The notes below the pieces were generated by a model that saw nothing but the letters and a program-made list of their open reading frames with translations, did not search any database and was not told the origin of the DNA. DNA of 64,000 nt from Ferranicluibacter rubi (GTDB lineage: Bacteria; Pseudomonadota; Alphaproteobacteria; Rhizobiales; Rhizobiaceae): NCBI RefSeq assembly GCF_011603255.1, contig NZ_JAANCM010000001.1, forward strand, positions 743,429 through 807,428. The letters are read 5' to 3'. The position numbers and the translations under genes are program-made. Shown piece after piece: positions 35,047 to 44,903 of the stretch. The first letter of the stretch is position 1. Each line of letters starts with the position of its first letter.

Positions 35047-36446
35047 CGCAAGGCGCTGGCAAAGTCGCCGTCTTCGACGTCGGCAAGACCAATGCGAAGC
35101 TCGTGGTCTACGATACCGCCAGCGGCCGGGAACTCGTCTCCCACAGGATGACCAACCGCGTGGTGAGCCATGGTCCCTATCCGCATTACGACACGGATGC
35201 GCTCTGGGCCTTCCTCATCGCCTCGCTCAAAGCCGTGGCGGAAACGCCGGGGTTTGATGCGATCTCGGTCACCACCCATGGGGCAGCGGCAGCCCTTCTC
35301 GATGAGCAGGGGGAGCTGGCGCTGCCGGTGCTCGACTATGAGCATGACTATCCGCAGGAGATCCAGGCCGACTACGATCGCATCCGCCCGGACTTCGCCG
35401 AGACCTTTTCCCCGAGGCTGTCGATGGGGCTCAATCTCGGGGCCCAGCTTCATTATCAGAAGACGGCGTTTCCCAACGAATTCGCCCGGGTGCGCACCAT
35501 CGTTACCTATGCGCAATACTGGTCGGGCCGGCTCAGTGCGCGCTTTGCGACGGAGGTGACGTCGCTCGGCTGCCATACGGATCTCTGGAATCCGGCGCTT
35601 GGGCGGTTTTCCACGCTGGTCGAAGCGCTTGATCTTTCCGGGCTGATGGCGCCGGTGCACTCTGCGTTCGAGGCGCTGGGGCCACTGCTTGCGCCGCTCG
35701 CCAAAGAGATCGGGCTGGATGCGGACCAAGAGATCCCGGTCCATTGCGGTATACATGACAGCAATGCATCGCTGCTGCCCCATCTGATCGGGCGCGAATC
35801 TCCGTTTTCGGTGGTTTCCACCGGCACCTGGGTCGTTTCCTTCGGCGTCGGCGGTGATCTCGGACGGCTCGATCCCGCGCGGGATACCCTCGCCAATGTC
35901 GACGCCTATGGCCGTGCGGTTCCCTCTGCCCGCTTCATGGGCGGGCGGGAATATGAGATGCTGACATCCGATATGGAGCCTGTGCAGGCCAAGGCCAGCG
36001 ATGCAGCGCTCATCCAGGCCGTCATCGCGCGCGGCATGATGCTCCTGCCATCGGTCGTCCCCGGCTGTGGGCCCTTCCCCGGCATGACGGCCGCGTGGGT
36101 TTCGGCAGACGGCGCTTCAGGCGCCGAGCGTCATGCGGCGATCTGCCTCTATCTCGCGTTGATGACGCGGGAGAGCCTCCGGCTCCTGAACGCCGGGGGT
36201 CCCATATTGGTCGAAGGACCGTTTGCGAAGAACGGGCTTTATCTCTCGGCACTGTCCGCCTTTTCCGGCCGGAGCGTGCTTGCGCTGGAGGGCTCGACGG
36301 GAACGAGCCTCGGTGCCGCGTTGCTGGCCGGCGGTACCGCTCCGAAGGCATCTGAAGACCCCGCGGTCGTGACGCCGCTCGGCACGCCGGCCGAGATCGA
36401 GACCTATCAGAGGCTCTGGCTAGAACGGATCGCCGCCCGCTGTTAG
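35043..36446 (+). CDS. rhaK: L-rhamnose-pathway kinase (rhamnulokinase-like)
   Basis: 467-residue FGGY carbohydrate kinase. ATP phosphate-1 motif [12 protein letters not shown] at residues ~10-21, the [14 protein letters not shown] strand, [24 protein letters not shown], and the C-terminal [18 protein letters not shown] 35043 overlaps the rhaU stop (ATGA). In Rhizobium the kinase is also needed for transporter activity. It ends 4 bp into the convergent cysK stop and closes the rhaRSTPQUK unit. Confidence 0.93.
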   Translation: MTQGAGKVAVFDVGKTNAKLVVYDTASGRELVSHRMTNRVVSHGPYPHYDTDALWAFLIASLKAVAETPGFDAISVTTHGAAAALLDEQGELALPVLDYEHDYPQEIQADYDRIRPDFAETFSPRLSMGLNLGAQLHYQKTAFPNEFARVRTIVTYAQYWSGRLSARFATEVTSLGCHTDLWNPALGRFSTLVEALDLSGLMAPVHSAFEALGPLLAPLAKEIGLDADQEIPVHCGIHDSNASLLPHLIGRESPFSVVSTGTWVVSFGVGGDLGRLDPARDTLANVDAYGRAVPSARFMGGREYEMLTSDMEPVQAKASDAALIQAVIARGMMLLPSVVPGCGPFPGMTAAWVSADGASGAERHAAICLYLALMTRESLRLLNAGGPILVEGPFAKNGLYLSALSAFSGRSVLALEGSTGTSLGAALLAGGTAPKASEDPAVVTPLGTPAEIETYQRLWLERIAARC

Positions 36447-37408
36447 CCGAGGCCTTCGAAGAGCACGGTCGAGAGATATCGCTCGGCAAAGGACGGGATG
36501 ATGACGACGATGGTCTTGCCGGCATTTTCGGCGCGCTGGCCGACCTGAATGGCGGCTTCGAGGGCGGCACCCGAGGAGATGCCGACCGGCACGCCCTCCA
36601 GCCGCGCGACCTCCCGCGAGCGCTCGACCGCCTTGCCTGAGGAGACCGTGATGACCTCGTCATAGATGCCGGTATCGAGGATGGCGGGGGCGAACCCCGC
36701 GCCGATGCCCTGGATCTTGTGGGAGCCGGGCGCACCGCCCGAGAGCACCGGCGACTCCTCCGGCTCGACCGCCACGATCCGCAGTGTCGGCTTTCTTTCC
36801 TTCAGCACCTGCCCCGCACCGGTGATGGTTCCACCGGTGCCGATGCCGGCAACCAGAATGTCGATGGCGCCTTCCGTATCGTTCCAGATCTCTTCGGCCG
36901 TCGTGCGGCGGTGAATGTCCGGGTTGGCGGCGTTCTCGAACTGCTGCGGCATGACGGCGCCGGGGATGGTCTCCAGAAGCTCGCGCGCCCGGGCGATGGC
37001 CCCGCGCATGCCTTGGCCACCCTCGGTCAGCACCAGTTCCGCCCCCAGAAGCGTCAGCATCTTGCGCCGCTCGACGGACATGGTCTCCGGCATCGTCAGG
37101 ATCAGCCGATAACCCTTGGCGGCGGCGACGAAGGCGAGCGCAATACCGGTATTGCCGGATGTCGGCTCGATCAGCGTGCTGCGCTCGGGCGAGATCCGGC
37201 CCTCCGCCTCCAGCGCCTCGACCATCGCGACGCCGATGCGGTCCTTCACCGAGCTGATCGGGTTGAAGAATTCGAGCTTGGCCAGGAGATGCACCTCGAT
37301 GCCGTGAGCTTTCGCCAGCCTGTCGAGGCGGACGATGGGCGTGTCGCCGATGGTCTCGGTGATCGAACCGTAGATGCGCCCGCGCCCGGGCCTATGCTCA
37401 CCTGCCAT
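36443..37408 (-). CDS. cysK: cysteine synthase (O-acetylserine sulfhydrylase)
   Basis: 321-residue fold-type II PLP enzyme. The PLP lysine is in [11 protein letters not shown], the substrate loop is [12 protein letters not shown], the phosphate loop is [12 protein letters not shown], and [12 protein letters not shown] is the conserved C-terminal Ser motif. ATG 37408 is chosen because it gives the short family N-terminus ending in [15 protein letters not shown]; the frame stays open 71 codons further. It converges on rhaK with overlapping stop codons. Confidence 0.93.
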   Translation of the reverse strand: MAGEHRPGRGRIYGSITETIGDTPIVRLDRLAKAHGIEVHLLAKLEFFNPISSVKDRIGVAMVEALEAEGRISPERSTLIEPTSGNTGIALAFVAAAKGYRLILTMPETMSVERRKMLTLLGAELVLTEGGQGMRGAIARARELLETIPGAVMPQQFENAANPDIHRRTTAEEIWNDTEGAIDILVAGIGTGGTITGAGQVLKERKPTLRIVAVEPEESPVLSGGAPGSHKIQGIGAGFAPAILDTGIYDEVITVSSGKAVERSREVARLEGVPVGISSGAALEAAIQVGQRAENAGKTIVVIIPSFAERYLSTVLFEGLG

Positions 37409-37562
37409 GCGTATCTCCGCAAATCCTGTTTTCTCGGTCCTTCGCTGTTGCAGAAGGCCGGCGGACTTTACAATGCAGCGGCGATCTCCACGAGAACCGC
37501 CTTTCAGCCGTTCCTGTTTCCGAGAGCAAAGATCTGCGCGAAACGCGCCTTTCGGAGAAGGA

Positions 37563-38183
37563 TCATGCGGTGCGGAGCGCGATATAGGCAGCCGTTGCGC
37601 CCAGCATGCTCGCCGCCGCACGGTTGAGGACTCTCAGTGCCTTCGGCCGGCGCAGGAACTGGCGCGCCCGCGATGCGAGCATGATGTAGGGGATGAGCAC
37701 CGAGAGCAGGACTGTGAATGTGGTCAGCACCAGAAACACGTAATCGCGCGGGCCGATGGCACCGAGATCGATCAGCGTGGGCACGAGCGCGACGTAGAAC
37801 AGCATCGTCTTCGGATTGCCAAGCGTGACCAGAAGCCCTGAGAGAAACGCAAGACCGGGCGAGGTGCGAACCTTGTTCTCCTCGACGTCCTGCGCCATCA
37901 GGCCCGATGTCCAAAGCTTCCAGGCGATGAAGCCGAGATAGAGCGCGCCGAGGATCTTGATGACGAGAAAGGCCGTGGTGAAGGTTTGGGCGACATAGGC
38001 GAGCCCAAGGACGACGCCCGTGAGGTAGACGAGATCTCCCAGCACGAGGCCGAGACCCATCAGGAACGTATCGCGAAAACCGGAGCCGAGGGCGCGCGCG
38101 ACGATGGCGGTCATTCCCGGACCGGGAATGGCGGCAGCGACGAAAAGGGCGGCGGCATAGGCAAGGAGACTGGCGAGGGTCAC
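37563..38183 (-). CDS. LysE/RhtB-family amino acid exporter
   Basis: 206 residues with six predicted hydrophobic helices. Family motifs: [32 protein letters not shown] in the first two helices and [21 protein letters not shown] in the middle. Likely a proton-driven efflux protein for an amino acid or homoserine-lactone-like metabolite; the neighbouring cysK might hint at Cys or O-acetylserine export, but that is speculation. GTG start with GAAGG upstream. Confidence 0.88.
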   Translation of the reverse strand: MTLASLLAYAAALFVAAAIPGPGMTAIVARALGSGFRDTFLMGLGLVLGDLVYLTGVVLGLAYVAQTFTTAFLVIKILGALYLGFIAWKLWTSGLMAQDVEENKVRTSPGLAFLSGLLVTLGNPKTMLFYVALVPTLIDLGAIGPRDYVFLVLTTFTVLLSVLIPYIMLASRARQFLRRPKALRVLNRAAASMLGATAAYIALRTA

Positions 38184-38248
38184 GGTTGAAAACCTTCAAA
38201 AAAGACGGATCGAGAAAGGCCCCGAAGATACTCCGGGACGCTCGGACG

Positions 38249-39145
38249 CTAGCCCCGTCCGTCGCCAAGGGCAAGGGCACGCCGCAGGCTCTGTCCTGCC
38301 GCATCCAGCCGCTGCTGCGCGACATCGCGGCGGACGCCCGATGCCAGGAGAACGGCGATCTTGACCGAGCCGTCAGCCGCTTCGAGATGCCGCTCCGCCG
38401 TGGCCCTGTCGATTCCGGCGATATCGGCAACCATGCCGGCGGCGCGCTGGCGCAGCTTCCTGTTGTCGGGCCGCAGATTGACCATGTGCCCGTCATGGAC
38501 ATGGCCGAGCCCGATGCCGACCATGGTGGAGAGCATGTTGAGCGCGATCTTCTGCGCCGTTCCCGCGCCCATGCGGGTCGATCCGGAGATCACCTCGGGC
38601 GGGGTTTCCAGGAGAACGGCGACATCCGCCGCCTCAAACAGCCGCGCGCCGGCATTGTTGGCGATCGCCACCACGCTGGCGCCTGTGGCCCGCGCTGCAG
38701 CCGCACAGCCGAGCGCATACGGCGTGGAACCGCTGGCGGAGACGATGACCAGACAATCCCCGGCTCCGACGCCTGCCTGCTCGACATCGCGGACACCGAG
38801 ATCGTGATCGTCCTCGTAGCCGCCCGCGAGGTCGGCAAGGCTCGCCGCGCCGCCGGCGAGAAGAAAGACGACCGCATGGGGCGCCAAACCATAGGTGCCG
38901 GGCAGTTCGAGCGCATCGACCATCGCCATCAGCCCCGAACTGCCGGCGCCGGCATAGATCAGCCGGCCACCGCTTTGCAGCGCCTGCGTGGCGAGACCGG
39001 CCGCAGCCGCGAGTGGCTCCAGCGCGCCATCGACCGCCCGCGCCGCCGCCTGTTGGCTTTCCGCCAGAAGCTTCAAGACCGAGACCGCATCCCTGACGTC
39101 GATGTCCTGTGCCTCTGCATGGCGCTCTTCCGTCATGTCCGCCAC
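38249..39145 (-). CDS. murQ: N-acetylmuramic acid 6-phosphate etherase
   Basis: Cleaves the lactyl ether of MurNAc 6-phosphate to give GlcNAc 6-phosphate during cell-wall recycling. 298 residues with one SIS domain: TEERHAEAQDIDVRD at the N-terminus, GGRLIYAGAGSSGLMAMVDALE, VSASGSTPYALG and the hallmark SGSTRMGAGTAQKIALNML. Divergent from the amino-sugar unit beginning at 39347; its product is the substrate of NagA encoded there. Confidence 0.95.
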   Translation of the reverse strand: MADMTEERHAEAQDIDVRDAVSVLKLLAESQQAAARAVDGALEPLAAAAGLATQALQSGGRLIYAGAGSSGLMAMVDALELPGTYGLAPHAVVFLLAGGAASLADLAGGYEDDHDLGVRDVEQAGVGAGDCLVIVSASGSTPYALGCAAAARATGASVVAIANNAGARLFEAADVAVLLETPPEVISGSTRMGAGTAQKIALNMLSTMVGIGLGHVHDGHMVNLRPDNRKLRQRAAGMVADIAGIDRATAERHLEAADGSVKIAVLLASGVRRDVAQQRLDAAGQSLRRALALGDGRG

Positions 39146-39174
39146 GCGAACCTCCTTGAAAACAAGTCCAAATG

Positions 39175-39182
39175 AATACCAA
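39175..39182 (-). promoter_or_regulatory. candidate GntR operator, murQ side
   Basis: TTGGTATT on the minus strand, followed by CATTTGGAC, 30 bp upstream of murQ. The same octamer occurs on the other side of the divergent spacer at 39320-39327. Candidate site for the GntR-type regulator encoded at 40243. Confidence 0.35.
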
Positions 39183-39301
39183 TAGAACGGAGAAAATCAA
39201 GACGGCGCCGAGAGATCCGTTACAAATACGGGGATGGCCTGGACTTACGGTCCTGTAATTTCATCGTAAAATCAATTTTCTAAATTTTGTTGATTTTCAC
39301 C

Positions 39302-39327
39302 TTGGTAAATGGTCCTTTTTTGGTATT
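39302..39327 (+). promoter_or_regulatory. candidate GntR operator, amino-sugar operon side
   Basis: TTGGTAAATGGTCC (39302-39315) followed by TTGGTATT (39320-39327), 20 bp before the BadF-type kinase start. TTGGTA occurs twice here as a direct repeat spaced by 18 nt and once on the murQ side. HutC-subfamily regulators of amino-sugar genes bind sites of the TGGT/ACCA type. Not a perfect palindrome. Confidence 0.4.
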
Positions 39328-39346
39328 ATCACACCGGAGGTTATCC

Positions 39347-40246
39347 ATGGATCATTTTCGTGTCGGAATCGATGGTGGGGGTACGCGGTGCCGGGCGGCG
39401 GTGGCCGGTGCGGAAGGCCGTATTCTCGGCCGTGGCATCAGCGGCGCTGCCAACATCCTGACCGATCCGGAAACCGCGCTCGTCCATATCCGGCTGGCGA
39501 CGGAGGCTGCCTTTCAAGAGGCGGGACTTCCCGTGTCCGGGCTCTCCTCGGCCACCGCCGTTCTCGGTCTCGCCGGCAACAATGTGGCGGATGCCGTCTC
39601 CTTCATTGCCGCACGCCTGCCCTTTGCCAAGGCCGAGATCGTATCCGACGTGCTGATCGCGCTTCAGGGCGCGCTGGGCGACCGCGATGGCGCGGTGGCA
39701 AGCCTCGGGACGGGCACCGTCTACAGCATTCGGCAACAGGGCACGGTCTCCATGCTCGGTGGTCACGGCTTCAAGGTGGGTGATCTTGGCAGCGGTGCGA
39801 GGCTTGGGCAAGGCCTTCTTCAGGAGGCGCTGCTTGCCCATGACGGCATTCGGCCTGCCTCTCCGCTGACAGAGACGGTGCTTGCAGAGTTCGGCCACGC
39901 GCCCGCGGCCATCATCGCCTTTGCCCATACCGCGCATCCCGCCGATTATGGCCGCTACGCACCGAGCGTCTTTTCGGCCGCAGCCGTCGGCGATCCGGTC
40001 GCGGTCGACCTCGTCCGCACGGCCGCACGACACATCGACCAGACGCTCGACGCCATCGTCGCCCGCGATGTGCGGACCCTCTGCCTCGTCGGCGGCCTCG
40101 CGCCACTCTACAGGCCGTGGCTCACTGAGCGGCCGGGCATCGAGATTCTCGACCCGACGGCCGATGCGCTCACCGGAGCCGTTGCGCTCGCGGTCCAGCG
40201 CTTCGCATCCGATCCGTCTCCGGCACAAATGGAGGCAGCGCAATGA
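39347..40246 (+). CDS. BadF/BadG-family ATPase, probable amino-sugar kinase
   Basis: 299 residues of the ASKHA fold: phosphate-1 motif RVGIDGGGTRCRAAV (residues ~5-19), VLGLAGNNVADAV, SLGTGTVYSI (phosphate-2) and LVGGLAPLYRPWL. Eukaryotic N-acetylglucosamine kinase and bacterial glucosamine kinases belong to this family. ATG 39347 has GGAGG at the right distance. It is the first gene of the GntR-SIS-nagA unit, so GlcNAc, MurNAc or glucosamine are the likely substrates; which one is not decidable. Confidence 0.85.
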   Translation: MDHFRVGIDGGGTRCRAAVAGAEGRILGRGISGAANILTDPETALVHIRLATEAAFQEAGLPVSGLSSATAVLGLAGNNVADAVSFIAARLPFAKAEIVSDVLIALQGALGDRDGAVASLGTGTVYSIRQQGTVSMLGGHGFKVGDLGSGARLGQGLLQEALLAHDGIRPASPLTETVLAEFGHAPAAIIAFAHTAHPADYGRYAPSVFSAAAVGDPVAVDLVRTAARHIDQTLDAIVARDVRTLCLVGGLAPLYRPWLTERPGIEILDPTADALTGAVALAVQRFASDPSPAQMEAAQ

Positions 40247-41007
40247 GCGATCATCTGGCGCATCTGCTGCCGCTCGAAGGCCTGCAGGGTGCGGGGGCCG
40301 GGCCCTTGTACCTCAAGCTGCGCCAGTCGCTGGAAGAGGCGATCCAGTCGGGCCGGCTCAACCATGGCGATGCGCTGCCGCCGGAGCGCGACCTTGCCGA
40401 ATATGCCAATATCAGCCGGGTGACCGTGCGCAAGGCGGTGGACGATCTCGTGCGCGACGGGCTCCTCGTGCGCCGTCACGGCTCGGGCACCTTCGTCGTG
40501 AAGCCCCTGGCGCGCGTGCAGCAATCCCTCTCCCGCCTCACCTCCTTTACCGAGGACATGGCGCGCCGCGGGCTGACCACGCGGGCCCAGTGGATCGAGC
40601 GGGGCCTCTTTGCCGCCTCGCCGGACGAGATGATGACGCTCGGCCTGCCGGCCGACGCGCTCGTTGCCCGCCTCGGTCGCCTGCGGATCGCCGACGACAT
40701 GCCGCTGGCCATCGAGCGGGCCAGCATCTCGGCCGAATTCCTGCCGGATCCGATGCGGGTCACGACGTCGCTTTACGCAGAACTCGACAAGACGCGCGCG
40801 CGCCCTGTGCGCGCGGTGCAGCGGATCTCGGCCTGCGAACTGAAGGATACGGACGCCACCATGCTGGGCGTCCGCAGTGGAGCGGCGAGCCTGTCGATCG
40901 AGCGCATCTCCTATCTCGCATCCGGTCGCGTGGTGGAGTTCACCCGCTCGCTCTATCGCGGCGATGCCTATGATTTCGTGGCTGAACTCAGCCTTTCCGA
41001 CACCTGA
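40243..41007 (+). CDS. GntR-family regulator, HutC/NagR type
   Basis: 254 residues: a winged helix-turn-helix at about 20-88 (LPPERDLAEYANISRVTVRKAVDDLVRDG and the wing GSGTFV) and a UTRA ligand-binding domain at about 105-245. ATGA overlap with the kinase gene. UTRA regulators next to nagA genes usually sense GlcNAc 6-phosphate or glucosamine 6-phosphate. Candidate sites lie in the murQ/kinase spacer. Confidence 0.9.
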   Translation: MSDHLAHLLPLEGLQGAGAGPLYLKLRQSLEEAIQSGRLNHGDALPPERDLAEYANISRVTVRKAVDDLVRDGLLVRRHGSGTFVVKPLARVQQSLSRLTSFTEDMARRGLTTRAQWIERGLFAASPDEMMTLGLPADALVARLGRLRIADDMPLAIERASISAEFLPDPMRVTTSLYAELDKTRARPVRAVQRISACELKDTDATMLGVRSGAASLSIERISYLASGRVVEFTRSLYRGDAYDFVAELSLSDT

Positions 41008-41052
41008 AGACGGCCCGACACGCAAGAGACGGCCTTGAAGGACACGCACGAC

Positions 41053-42084
41053 ATGACGACCGAACAGACTCATATGCGCCGCGAGATCAACGAGATCCCG
41101 GAAGCTGCCGCCCGGCTTCTCGAAGGTTCTCGCACAGCGCTCGATGCCGCAGGGGCCGCGCTTGCGGCACACGACCCCGCCTTTCTCGTGACCATCGCCC
41201 GTGGCTCCTCCGACCACGCGGCTTTGTTCCTCAAATATGCAATCGAGCTGACCACCGGTCGCCCTGTCGCCTCGCTCGGTCCGTCGCTCGCCTCGATCTA
41301 CGGCGCGAAGATGGCGCTGGCGGGGGCTGGCTCCATCGCCATCTCGCAGTCCGGCAAGAGCCCGGATATCGTTGCCATGGCGGAGGCCGCGACCAAGGCC
41401 GGCGCCGTCACCATCGCGCTGACCAACACGCTGCCATCGCCGATCGCCGAGGCAAGCACGCATCCGGTGCACATCATGGCTGGCCCGGAAATCGCCGTTG
41501 CCGCGACGAAATCCTACGTGAACTCGATCATCGCCGGCCTCGCCGTGCTCGCGGCCTGGACGCAGGACGCGGCGCTCGAGCGCGCGGTGCGCGACCTGCC
41601 CATGCATCTCGCCCGCGCTGTGACGCTCGACTGGAGCGCGCTGTTCGACGGCATCGGAACATCCGACTCGCTCTACGTGCTCGGTCGCGGCCCGGCGCTC
41701 GCCATTGCCAGCGAAGCGGCGCTGAAGTTCAAGGAGACATCCGGCCTGCACGCCGAGGCCTATTCCGCAGCCGAGGTGCTGCATGGGCCGGTGGCGCTGG
41801 TCGAAAAGCGTTTTCCCGTTCTCGGCCTTGCCGCGCGCGATGCGGCCGAAGCGTCCGTCACCGGCATTCTCGACGACCTCGCAGGCAAGGGCGCCCGTGC
41901 ATTCCTGACGGCAGACGCCCATGGACGCGCAGCACCGCTGCCCTTTGTCGCGACCGGCCATCCGCTGACCGACGCGCTCTGCCTGATCCTGCCCTTCTAC
42001 GGCTTCGTGGAGGCATGGTCGCGCGCCAAGGGCTTCAACCCGGATCAGCCGGCAGCGCTGAAGAAAGTGACGGAAACGCGATGA
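41053..42084 (+). CDS. double-SIS-domain protein, probable glucosamine-6-phosphate deaminase (NagB-II type)
   Basis: 343 residues with two SIS domains matching the isomerase half of GlmS: TIARGSSDHAALFLKYAIE, AISQSGKSPDIVAMAE, AGPEIAVAATKSYVNS in the first and YVLGRGPALAIASEAALKFKE, EVLHGPVALV in the second. The glutaminase domain is absent, so it cannot use glutamine; such proteins in nag operons act as ammonia-releasing deaminases. ATG 41053 has AAGGA upstream; a TTG at 41035 is in frame. The stop overlaps nagA (ATGA). Confidence 0.85.
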   Translation: MTTEQTHMRREINEIPEAAARLLEGSRTALDAAGAALAAHDPAFLVTIARGSSDHAALFLKYAIELTTGRPVASLGPSLASIYGAKMALAGAGSIAISQSGKSPDIVAMAEAATKAGAVTIALTNTLPSPIAEASTHPVHIMAGPEIAVAATKSYVNSIIAGLAVLAAWTQDAALERAVRDLPMHLARAVTLDWSALFDGIGTSDSLYVLGRGPALAIASEAALKFKETSGLHAEAYSAAEVLHGPVALVEKRFPVLGLAARDAAEASVTGILDDLAGKGARAFLTADAHGRAAPLPFVATGHPLTDALCLILPFYGFVEAWSRAKGFNPDQPAALKKVTETR

Positions 42085-43256
42085 ACGCACAGCGCGACGA
42101 CACGGCTTTCGCCGTCATCGGTGCCCGGATCTTCGACGGGCAGGACTGGCACGCCGGACAGGCACTTCTGGTCGGCAGCGGCGTCGTCACCGGCATCGTC
42201 GCGCTGGAGGCTCTGCCTGAGGGGATCGAGACGGTGTCTGCCGACGGACACCTGCTCGTGCCCGGTTTCATCGACCTGCAGGTCAATGGCGGCGGCGGCG
42301 CGCTGCTGAACGATGCGCCGAGCGCGGAGGCGATCCGCACGATCTGCGCGGCACATGCGCGCTTCGGCACGACCGCCCTCCTGCCGACGCTCATCACCGA
42401 CACGCCGGATGTCCGCACCCTCGCGATCACCGCGGCGCGGGAAGCGCGGGCAGAGGGCATTCCCGGCTTCATCGGCCTGCATCTGGAAGGCCCGCATCTG
42501 TCGGTGGCGCGCAAGGGCGTCCATGATCCCGATCTGATCCGGCCGATGGAGGCCGACGATCTCGACGTGATCCTCGCCTGCGCCTCGCTGTTCGATGCGG
42601 TCATGGTCACGGTCGCGCCGGAGAATGCGACGCTGGAGCAGGTGGCGGCGATGAGCAAGGCCGGCATTACCGTCAGCCTCGGCCATACCGCGGCCGACTA
42701 CGAGACGGTGGCGACCTATGCGCTGGCCGGCGCCCGCACCGTCACCCATCTTTTCAACGCCATGAGCCCGCTCGGGCATCGCGAGCCCGGCTGCGTCGGC
42801 GCGGCCCTCGATCTCGGCACGCTGCACGCCGGCATCATCGCCGACGGGTTTCACGTGGATCCGGTGTCCATGAGCATTGCGCTGCGCGCAAAAGTCGGAC
42901 CCGGCCGGATCTTTCTCGTCACCGACGCCATGTCGACCATCGGCTCGGACCAGACGGGGTTTCTCCTCAACGGGCGCGAGATCTTCCGCCGCGACGGCCG
43001 GCTGACGCTCGCCGACGGAACGCTGGCCGGCGCCGATATCGACATGCTGTCGTCCGTGCGCTTCGTCCACCAGACGCTCGATCTGCCGCTCGGCGAGGCG
43101 ATCCGGATGGCATCGGCCTATCCGGCCGACGCCATCGGCCTGTCGGCCACCAAGGGCCGGCTGCTGCCGGGGCTGGATGCGGATTTCGTTCTCCTGACGG
43201 AAGATCTCGACATGGTCGCGACCTATATCGGCGGCCATGCCGTGTTTTCGGCCTAA
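42081..43256 (+). CDS. nagA: N-acetylglucosamine-6-phosphate deacetylase
   Basis: 391-residue amidohydrolase. LLVPGFIDLQVNGGGG carries the N-terminal metal-loop of NagA, GFIGLHLEGPHLSVARKGVHDP the Glu ligand, SLGHTAADYETV and THLFNAMSPLGHREPG the His residues, and LVTDAMSTIG the catalytic Asp. Produces glucosamine 6-phosphate for the SIS-domain deaminase encoded upstream. ATG 42081 overlaps the upstream stop. Confidence 0.95.
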   Translation: MNAQRDDTAFAVIGARIFDGQDWHAGQALLVGSGVVTGIVALEALPEGIETVSADGHLLVPGFIDLQVNGGGGALLNDAPSAEAIRTICAAHARFGTTALLPTLITDTPDVRTLAITAAREARAEGIPGFIGLHLEGPHLSVARKGVHDPDLIRPMEADDLDVILACASLFDAVMVTVAPENATLEQVAAMSKAGITVSLGHTAADYETVATYALAGARTVTHLFNAMSPLGHREPGCVGAALDLGTLHAGIIADGFHVDPVSMSIALRAKVGPGRIFLVTDAMSTIGSDQTGFLLNGREIFRRDGRLTLADGTLAGADIDMLSSVRFVHQTLDLPLGEAIRMASAYPADAIGLSATKGRLLPGLDADFVLLTEDLDMVATYIGGHAVFSA

Positions 43257-43281
43257 AAGCAGGCGCGACCGCCGATCTCGA

Positions 43282-43995
43282 TCAGAGCGCTGCCTTCAGC
43301 GCCCTGACGATACCGGCGTCGGTGCGTCGTGCCGTCTCCGGCGCAAAACCCAGCTCGACGAGACGGTTATCGGCGGTGGGAACCGAGGCCGAGCAGGACG
43401 CGTGAACCTCCGAGACGCCGATGGCGAGCAGCGGCCTCACGGTTTCGAGTGTCACGCCGGAACCCGGCATGATCGTGAGGCGGCTGCCAGCCCTGCGCAC
43501 GAGATCCGTGATGGCAGCGATACCTTGAGCGGCCTTCCTCTCGCCGCCCGAAGTCAGGATCCGCTCGAAGCCGAGATCAATGGCGGTTTCGAGCGCTGCC
43601 GCCTGATCCGGCACGAGGTCGAAGGCGCGGTGGAGCGTCCGGCCCATGTCACTTGCGCGATGCACGAGACGGGCAAGACACGCCGCATCGAGACTGCGAT
43701 CGGCGAGGCTTGCGCCGAGCACGACGCCGGCGAGACCCGCCTGACGCGCCGCGTCGATTTCCGTCTCCATCATGGCGATCTCGGTCTCCTCGAAGACGAA
43801 ATCGCCGGCGCGCGGTCGGATCATCGCATAGACCGGCACGGACATGCGGCCGGCAAGCTGCATGAGACCCGCGGTCGGCGTCAGGCCGCCGAGCGACAGA
43901 GCGGAGCAAAGCTCGATCCGATCGGCGCCTCCCTCGACCGCGGCCAGAAGGCCGGCTGCATCATCGACGCAGACTTCAAGCAGGACAGGGCTCAT
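43282..43995 (-). CDS. cutC: CutC family TIM-barrel protein
   Basis: 237 residues with the CutC pattern: LEVCVDDAAGLLAAVEGGADRIELCSAL, GGLTPTAGLM, YAMIRPRAGDFVF, GVVLGASLADRSLD, TLHRAFD and RILTSGGERKAAQG. Historically tied to copper homeostasis, but its enzymatic role is unproven. Here it is the third gene of a translationally coupled trio with an amidase and a ROK sugar kinase (ATGA overlap with the kinase), and it converges on nagA, so a role in amino-sugar metabolism is at least as plausible as one in copper handling (inference). Confidence 0.92.
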   Translation of the reverse strand: MSPVLLEVCVDDAAGLLAAVEGGADRIELCSALSLGGLTPTAGLMQLAGRMSVPVYAMIRPRAGDFVFEETEIAMMETEIDAARQAGLAGVVLGASLADRSLDAACLARLVHRASDMGRTLHRAFDLVPDQAAALETAIDLGFERILTSGGERKAAQGIAAITDLVRRAGSRLTIMPGSGVTLETVRPLLAIGVSEVHASCSASVPTADNRLVELGFAPETARRTDAGIVRALKAAL

Positions 43996-44903
43996 TGGTC
44001 ATCTCCCGTGAGAGCGAGAAGGGCGGCACCGATCAGGCCGGGCTCGATGCGGCATTCCCCGGGCACGATCAGCGGCCGATCGAATTTGCGCAGAATGCGG
44101 GCGCGGACCGCCTGATCGATGGCCGCAATCAGCGGCGTGACGCCCGACAGGCCGCCACCGACGGGCACGATAGTGGCGCCGGTGATGTTGATCGCGAGCG
44201 CCAGAGGCGATGATACGAGATCGACCAGAACCTCGATGGTGCGGGCGGCACCGGCATCGCCTGCCTGCCAGCGCGCGGTAATCTCTTGGCTCGTCAGCGT
44301 CTCCGTATGCAGCAGCTGGTGAAGGCGCTCCATGCCCCGCGCGGCACCGATCGTATCGACGCAGCCGCTCTGGCCGCAGCCGCAAGGAAAGGCGGGAATG
44401 GCGACGGGCGGATTTCCGGCCGTGGCGGCGACGGCGGGACCATGCCCCCACTCGCCGGCAAAGCCGCCGTCGCCGTTGATCAGTCGCCCGTTGGCAACCA
44501 GCCCACCACCCACACCCGTGCCGAGGATGACGCCGAAAACGATGCGGTGTCCGCGTCCGGCACCGAGACCCGCTTCGGCGAGCGCGAAGCAGTCCGCATC
44601 ATTGGCGATGAGCACCGGCATCTGCAGGCGGTCACCGAGATCGCGGGCGAGCGGGCGTTGGTGCAGGCAAGGAATGTTGGCGACGGTAATGGCTTGCGTG
44701 TCGGGATCGACCACGCCGGCAATCGACAGGGCGATCCGCTCGGGCCGGATGCCGGCCTCCTCGAAGGCGGCCTCCAGCGTCGCGACGAAGGCATCGAAGT
44801 CATTGAGCGGCGTCGGCCGGCGTGTCAGCGGGCGAATATCCTCAGGCGAGGTGGCGACGGCACCCTTGATGGCGGAGCCGCCGATATCGAAACAGACGAT
44901 CAT
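43992..44903 (-). CDS. ROK-family sugar kinase (N-acetylglucosamine kinase-like)
   Basis: 303 residues: N-terminal CFDIGGSAIKGAV phosphate motif, NDADCFALAEAGLGAGRGHRIV, ILGTGVGGGLV, and the ROK zinc site in CGCGQSGCVDTIGAARGM with a Gly-His-Gly before it (EWGHGP). The zinc Cys set shows it is a kinase rather than a DNA-binding ROK regulator. GlcNAc or a related sugar is the likely substrate from the context of nagA and murQ. Overlaps both neighbours by four bases. Confidence 0.9.
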   Translation of the reverse strand: MIVCFDIGGSAIKGAVATSPEDIRPLTRRPTPLNDFDAFVATLEAAFEEAGIRPERIALSIAGVVDPDTQAITVANIPCLHQRPLARDLGDRLQMPVLIANDADCFALAEAGLGAGRGHRIVFGVILGTGVGGGLVANGRLINGDGGFAGEWGHGPAVAATAGNPPVAIPAFPCGCGQSGCVDTIGAARGMERLHQLLHTETLTSQEITARWQAGDAGAARTIEVLVDLVSSPLALAINITGATIVPVGGGLSGVTPLIAAIDQAVRARILRKFDRPLIVPGECRIEPGLIGAALLALTGDDQ

